A DNA stretch of 64,000 bases from NCBI RefSeq assembly GCF_000290615.1, contig NZ_ALAS01000081.1, positions 1 through 64,000 of the forward strand, in the 5' to 3' direction. Below the pieces are notes generated by a model that worked only from the letters and a program-made list of their open reading frames with translations, searched no databases and was not told the DNA's origin. Position 1 is the stretch's first letter. The number at the start of each line of letters is the position of its first letter. The DNA is from Heyndrickxia coagulans DSM 1 = ATCC 7050 (GTDB taxonomy: Bacteria > Bacillota > Bacilli > Bacillales > Bacillaceae_C). Shown here piece by piece: positions 63,214 to 64,000 of this stretch. A program made the position numbers and the translations under genes.

Positions 63214-63241
63214 TTGAAAACGAACGTCTATTCGCTATAAT
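63214..63241 (+). promoter_or_regulatory. Sigma-A promoter of mrfA
   Basis: TTGAAA (63214-63219), 16-bp spacer, perfect TATAAT (63236-63241), 21 bp before the TTG start. Confidence 0.8.
63221..63234 (+). promoter_or_regulatory. LexA (DinR)-like operator inside the mrfA promoter
   Basis: CGAACGTCTATTCG matches the Bacillus LexA consensus CGAAC-N4-GTTCG in 9 of the 10 arm positions (A for G at the first base of the right arm). It lies exactly between the -35 and -10 boxes. Confidence 0.6.
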
Positions 63242-63261
63242 AGATAGCGGGGTGAGGAAAG

Positions 63262-64000
63262 TTGTTCAAAAAAAAGAATTTGCAGGAAATATTGGCGCAA
63301 TTGCGGATGGACCGTTCTTTCCAGGAGCGGATCGTCCATTGGCATACGATTGAAGGAAAGCCGGCTGTAACGGTGCCTTTTCCTGGCAGCATCACACCGG
63401 CTGTACTTTCGGCGCTGGAAAAAAGAGGGATTTCGTCATTGTATACCCACCAGGCAGAGGCATATCAGCTTGCCATGGCAGGAAAAGATTTTACGGCCGT
63501 TACCCCGACTGCATCAGGCAAAACGCTTTGCTATAATCTACCCGTGCTCGAGACCATCCTTCAAAACCCGGATGCACGCGCGCTTTATATGTTCCCGACA
63601 AAAGCGCTCGCGCAGGACCAGAAAAGTGAAATAAACGAAATGATTGAAGAAGCCGGCGTACCTGTAAACAGTTATACATATGACGGGGATACGCCTTCAA
63701 ATATCCGGCAGCGCGTGCGCAAAGCCGGCCATATCGTCATCACCAATCCGGATATGCTGCATTCCGCCATTTTGCCCCACCATACAAAATGGGTGTCGTT
63801 TTTTGAAAATCTAAGATTCGTGGTGATCGACGAACTGCATATATACCGCGGCGTGTTCGGCAGCCATGTTGCCAATGTGTTGCGCAGATTAAAGCGGATT
63901 TGCCGTTATTACGGGAGCGATCCGGTTTTTATTTGCACGTCCGCGACGATTCAAAACCCGAAAGAGCTGGCGGAAAAGCTAACCGGCAAAAAAATGGAAC
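63262..64000 (+). CDS. mrfA: MrfA (YprA), DEAD/DEAH-box DNA helicase for mitomycin repair, 5' part
   Basis: The first 246 codons of a superfamily 2 helicase cut by the window end; B. subtilis YprA has 749 aa. Motifs seen: Q-motif YTHQAEAY, Walker [19 protein letters not shown] (Ia), DELH (DExH), and CTSATI (motif III). With its downstream nuclease partner MrfB, MrfA acts in a repair route for mitomycin C damage. Start is TTG 63262 after GGTGAGGAAAG; the missing C-terminus should carry a four-cysteine metal-binding domain. Confidence 0.92.
   Translation, partial: MFKKKNLQEILAQLRMDRSFQERIVHWHTIEGKPAVTVPFPGSITPAVLSALEKRGISSLYTHQAEAYQLAMAGKDFTAVTPTASGKTLCYNLPVLETILQNPDARALYMFPTKALAQDQKSEINEMIEEAGVPVNSYTYDGDTPSNIRQRVRKAGHIVITNPDMLHSAILPHHTKWVSFFENLRFVVIDELHIYRGVFGSHVANVLRRLKRICRYYGSDPVFICTSATIQNPKELAEKLTGKKME

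Overview
The window is chromosomal DNA of an endospore-forming Bacillaceae bacterium. Every gene I recognise has its closest counterpart in the Bacillus subtilis ypbB-yprA segment, in nearly the same order. Spore genes (cotJABC, sleB-ypeB, spoIVA, sspM, yppG), bacillithiol genes (bshA, bshB1, ypdA) and strong Gram-positive ribosome binding sites with frequent TTG/GTG starts support this. Gene content and moderate GC suggest a Heyndrickxia/Weizmannia (Bacillus) coagulans-like species; that is inference, not proven by the sequence. I see no prophage, insertion sequence, CRISPR array, rRNA or tRNA.

Layout. 0.2-10 kb: ypbB-recQ-ypbD-ypbE-ypbF, a convergent cotJABC operon, ypbG, mecB, gudB, ypdA, prsW. 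10-19.8 kb: sleB-ypeB (germination), ypfA, cmk, ypfD (S1 repeats), antisense ypzI, yphA, der, gpsA, yphE, yphF. 20-25.2 kb: spoIVA, hbs, mtrB (TRAP), hepS-menG-hepT (menaquinone). 25.3-33 kb: ndk, cheR and the aromatic supraoperon aroF-aroB-aroH-hisC-tyrA-aroE. 33.4-38.1 kb: ypiA, ypiB, ypiF and the qcrABC menaquinol:cytochrome c reductase. 38.1-41.9 kb: ypjA, ypjB, a YugP-type protease, queT behind a preQ1 riboswitch, and a reverse-strand YitT-type gene (ypjC). 42.1-49.6 kb: ypjD-dapB-bshB1-bshA-cca-birA, then panBCD. 49.8-57.3 kb: dinG, ypmB(tseB), aspB, asnS, dnaD, nth. 57.4-64 kb: reverse ponA-recU and sspM, forward yppD-like, yppE, yppG, a reverse Hsp20 gene, and the 5' part of mrfA (yprA).

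The most notable points are differences from the B. subtilis arrangement and non-coding structure. The trp operon is missing from between aroH and hisC, where there is now a GC hairpin and a hisC start without a proper ribosome binding site. folE is missing upstream of mtrB, although the TRAP gene is intact. ypbE has lost its LysM domain. mgsA, ypmA and ypoC are absent from their usual places, while cotJABC, yugP and queT have been gained. Structured leaders precede panB (terminator-like) and ypiA. A perfect 11-bp inverted repeat overlaps the qcrABC promoter. A LexA-like box lies between the -35 and -10 of mrfA, and a convincing sigma-K promoter precedes yppG.

The genes serve linked housekeeping and sporulation tasks: chorismate and aromatic amino acids, menaquinone and the bc complex that uses it, pantothenate, bacillithiol redox, DNA repair, and the building and opening of spores. 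I did not find a clearly new multi-gene system; the novelty candidates are regulatory.
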